A program made the translations under genes and the position numbers. A DNA stretch of 14,044 nucleotides from an uncultured bacterium (GTDB lineage: Bacteria > Planctomycetota > UBA1135 > GCA-002686595), in contig CAJXRJ010000109.1 in NCBI GenBank assembly GCA_913058555.1, forward strand, positions 1 through 14,044, read 5' to 3'. Below the pieces are notes generated by a model that saw only the letters and a program-made list of their open reading frames with translations, searched no databases and was not told where the DNA came from. Numbering within the stretch: position 1 is the stretch's first letter; the number at the start of each line of letters is the position of its first letter. This document shows, piece after piece, positions 11,928 to 14,044 of the stretch.

Positions 11928-14044
11928 CGGCCCTTCGCCTCAAGGGATCCAAGGGCAGCGTCCTTGCGGATCTCCCAGCTCGTGACCAACTCGTAACGGT
12001 CCCCATCCCTCGATGGCACCGTGTCATCCGGCCGGGCCTCGAGCCAGCGCCCCACGAAGCGCCCGAAGCGAGGCTCCCTGAGGCCGAAGTGAACGTCCCG
12101 AGCCGTAAGAGTCACCGGCACTCCCGCCGTCAGGTCTAGCACGACCTCGTGGCCGGAGGGAGACGGCCCAAGGATGTCGGTGCCTGAGGGCAAGCCCGGA
12201 TGACCTTGCACGGACAGCGCTTGGGCGCCGGTGGCAGCCACCCGCAACACATCCGATCCTTCCTGGGGAGTCATGAGGACCCGTACGTAGCCGGTGCCAT
12301 CGGCGCGAGTGCCGCGGTCCAGAATCTCAAGCTGGGTCGCCCCTCCGGCTTCCTCGGCGAAGTCCTCGCGGTCAAAGTCCCCCCCAGCGTCTCGCCGGAA
12401 CCATGCCTGGGCGGCGCCCGCACCCCGGAGTCGCACGTGGGACTTGCCCGCCTCCGACCGCAAGACAATGTCGACGTGGGCCGGGGCCAAGGGGCTGTAC
12501 ACCGGGAAGTAGGTCGCCAGACCGCCGGAAGCGAGGGCCACTAGGGCCGCGCAAAGCCCAAGCCAAGAAACGGACGTGCTACGACCCGCCGCCGGAATCG
12601 CGAGGATGGCCACCGTCACAGCCAAGGGCCCAGCGAGCATCGCGCCAGCCCCCGATCCAAAGGCGGCGATGACCGCCGCGTGCAGGGGCGCCCAAAGGAC
12701 ACCCGTGAAGGCCACTGCTATGGCCGCGCTGATCCCCGTCGCAAGCGTCCGGTCCCGAAGACCCACCGTTAGCACCATCGAGACGCTGAGCGCCAGGGAA
12801 GGCACCAGCAGCAGATAAGCACCGCCGGTGACAGAGAACCCGAGGGCGAGGGCCCCCAGCCCGAGCAGGACTCCGGTTGCCACAGCGACCTCCGCCGCCG
12901 CCAAGAATCGTCCAAGGGCCCAGCTGGCCAAGAAGAAGCCAAGCATCGCACTGCCAAGCGTCGCCGCCACGACGAAGCTCGGTCGCGCGACGTGCTCGAT
13001 GGCCGTCACGCCCAGCACGCCTATGCCAAGCCTGGCGCCGTACCCCGCGGCCACCGCCGCGGCCACCACGATCGCCACGAAGGCGAAGCCGCCAAGGACG
13101 CCACGGACACGCACCTCCATGCGGCGAAGCCATAGGGCCGCAGCGAGGAACGACAGAAGCAGGGCAAAAACGGAAAGCGCCCGCGCACTCGAGTACCCCA
13201 CCGTGACGAGCCCAATCCCAGGCCAGTCGAAGAACACGGCGTCGCCCCGCGACAGAGATTCCGCGGCGGGGATCTCGGCGCCGTCTAAGGCGCGGACGGC
13301 ATCAAGCCCGTTCTGAACGTGATGCTGGAGAGACGCCTTAGACAGAGACTCAAGGTCATCCAGCGGCGTGTGGTACGAAGTCACGCCGTCGATGAACGCG
13401 AAGTTCAAGCCCGGAATGCCGCGCTCACGCCAAACGGTGTAGTCGGTGTCGTTGGGCATGCGCCGATAGATCTCGGTTGAAATCGAGGACGCACTGGGCG
13501 CCTTCGCTTCCCGGGCGAATGCCTTCACGAGCCAATCGTTGTCGGCCCCTGTCTCGAACATCCGGCTGGGCCCATGCGTCCCGCGCCCTTCGAGATTGAC
13601 CACCACCCCCACTTCCGCTGACCAAGGATGCTGGGCCGCGAAGACCTCCGCCCCCAAGAGTCCCTGCTCCTCCCCGTCCTCAAGGAGGAAGATCACATCG
13701 CGCCGCAGCGGCGGCAGCGCCTTCAACGCCCGGGCCACTTCGAGCCATGCCGCCACGCCGGCCAGGTCGTCGCCGATCCCGGGCCCGGCTGCGACGGAGT
13801 CGTAGTGGGCCATACATAGGATCGCTTGGCGCTCTCCCCGGAGTTCGCCGGTGCCCGGAAGCCGCACCACGATGTTGCGGACCGTTCCCGCAGACCTGTG
13901 GCGCGGGTAGGAACCAAAAGCCTCCTGGATGCTGGCCTCCAGCCCAAGCCGGCGCCACTCCTCGACGATCCGGAGGCGGCAGGCCGCATTCGCCGCGGAC
14001 CCCACAGGTCGGGGGTCGGAGATCTGCCCTGCGCCATCCCGCGC
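11924..14044 (-). CDS. M28 family metallopeptidase with multi-pass membrane domain (5'-truncated)
   Basis: This is a dizinc aminopeptidase-type enzyme; 706 codons are present and the frame is open to the window edge, so the true start lies beyond 14044. A GTG at 14005 is inside the conserved N-terminus ('QISDPRPVGSAANAACRLRI' resembles the M28 'HPTGSPANARVRDYI' segment) and is not the start. Zinc and catalytic residues are seen in H-Y-D (13807-13799), 'GIGDDLAG', 'EDGEEQGLLG', 'NLEGRGTHG' and 'SYHTPLDD'. About eight or nine hydrophobic helices follow (roughly 13215-12495), starting with 'ARALSVFALLLSFLAAALWL'. A soluble, beta-rich C-terminal domain of about 185 residues comes last. The order peptidase, membrane helices, lumenal-type tail resembles the ERMP1/Pff1 branch of M28. 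The peptidase domain probably faces outward. It is coupled to the sulfatase-like lipoprotein by a 4-base ATGA overlap, so the two likely act on the cell surface together. Confidence 0.9.
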   Translation of the reverse strand, partial: ARDGAGQISDPRPVGSAANAACRLRIVEEWRRLGLEASIQEAFGSYPRHRSAGTVRNIVVRLPGTGELRGERQAILCMAHYDSVAAGPGIGDDLAGVAAWLEVARALKALPPLRRDVIFLLEDGEEQGLLGAEVFAAQHPWSAEVGVVVNLEGRGTHGPSRMFETGADNDWLVKAFAREAKAPSASSISTEIYRRMPNDTDYTVWRERGIPGLNFAFIDGVTSYHTPLDDLESLSKASLQHHVQNGLDAVRALDGAEIPAAESLSRGDAVFFDWPGIGLVTVGYSSARALSVFALLLSFLAAALWLRRMEVRVRGVLGGFAFVAIVVAAAVAAGYGARLGIGVLGVTAIEHVARPSFVVAATLGSAMLGFFLASWALGRFLAAAEVAVATGVLLGLGALALGFSVTGGAYLLLVPSLALSVSMVLTVGLRDRTLATGISAAIAVAFTGVLWAPLHAAVIAAFGSGAGAMLAGPLAVTVAILAIPAAGRSTSVSWLGLCAALVALASGGLATYFPVYSPLAPAHVDIVLRSEAGKSHVRLRGAGAAQAWFRRDAGGDFDREDFAEEAGGATQLEILDRGTRADGTGYVRVLMTPQEGSDVLRVAATGAQALSVQGHPGLPSGTDILGPSPSGHEVVLDLTAGVPVTLTARDVHFGLREPRFGRFVGRWLEARPDDTVPSRDGDRYELVTSWEIRKDAALGSLEAKGR

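Overview
The window looks like the end of a metagenomic or single-cell contig from an uncultured, GC-rich bacterium. Its first 43 bases are an untrimmed Illumina Nextera i7 adapter, so genomic sequence begins at 44. No gene fixes the taxon. Lipoproteins with beta-propeller folds, a sulfatase-like lipoprotein, an M28 peptidase with a membrane domain and a selenocysteine pathway would fit Planctomycetota, Myxococcota or a similar lineage; this is a low-confidence inference.

Layout: (44-238) the last 64 codons of a probable secreted beta-sandwich protein, + strand; (339-1436) a DUF3592 membrane protein, + strand; (8436 down to 1470) a minus-strand run in the order selA, a WbpA-type nucleotide-sugar dehydrogenase, a 223-base gap with a tandem repeat, selD, a seven-bladed beta-propeller lipoprotein, and a glycerophosphodiester phosphodiesterase with an extra C-terminal domain; (8645-10444) recJ, + strand, divergent from selA; (14044 down to 10479) a membrane-anchored M28 peptidase, cut by the window end, translationally coupled to a sulfatase-superfamily lipoprotein.

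The most informative element is selD. Read conventionally, it starts at 5340 and lacks its catalytic N-terminus. Reading through one in-frame UGA (5352-5350) back to the ATG at 5403 restores the canonical SelD N-terminus, with selenocysteine at residue 18 where most family members have Cys or Sec. Downstream of the UGA lies a perfect 8-bp hairpin with a GUU triloop, with spacing that fits a bacterial SECIS element. Since selA is in the same gene run, the organism very likely makes selenocysteine, and its SelD is itself a selenoprotein. SelB and tRNA-Sec (selC) are not in the window.

The other genes suggest envelope work (nucleotide-sugar oxidation, phosphodiester hydrolysis, lipoproteins, surface peptidase) and DNA repair (RecJ). 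No CRISPR array, insertion sequence, rRNA or tRNA was seen. No gene-free stretch exceeds about 225 bases.
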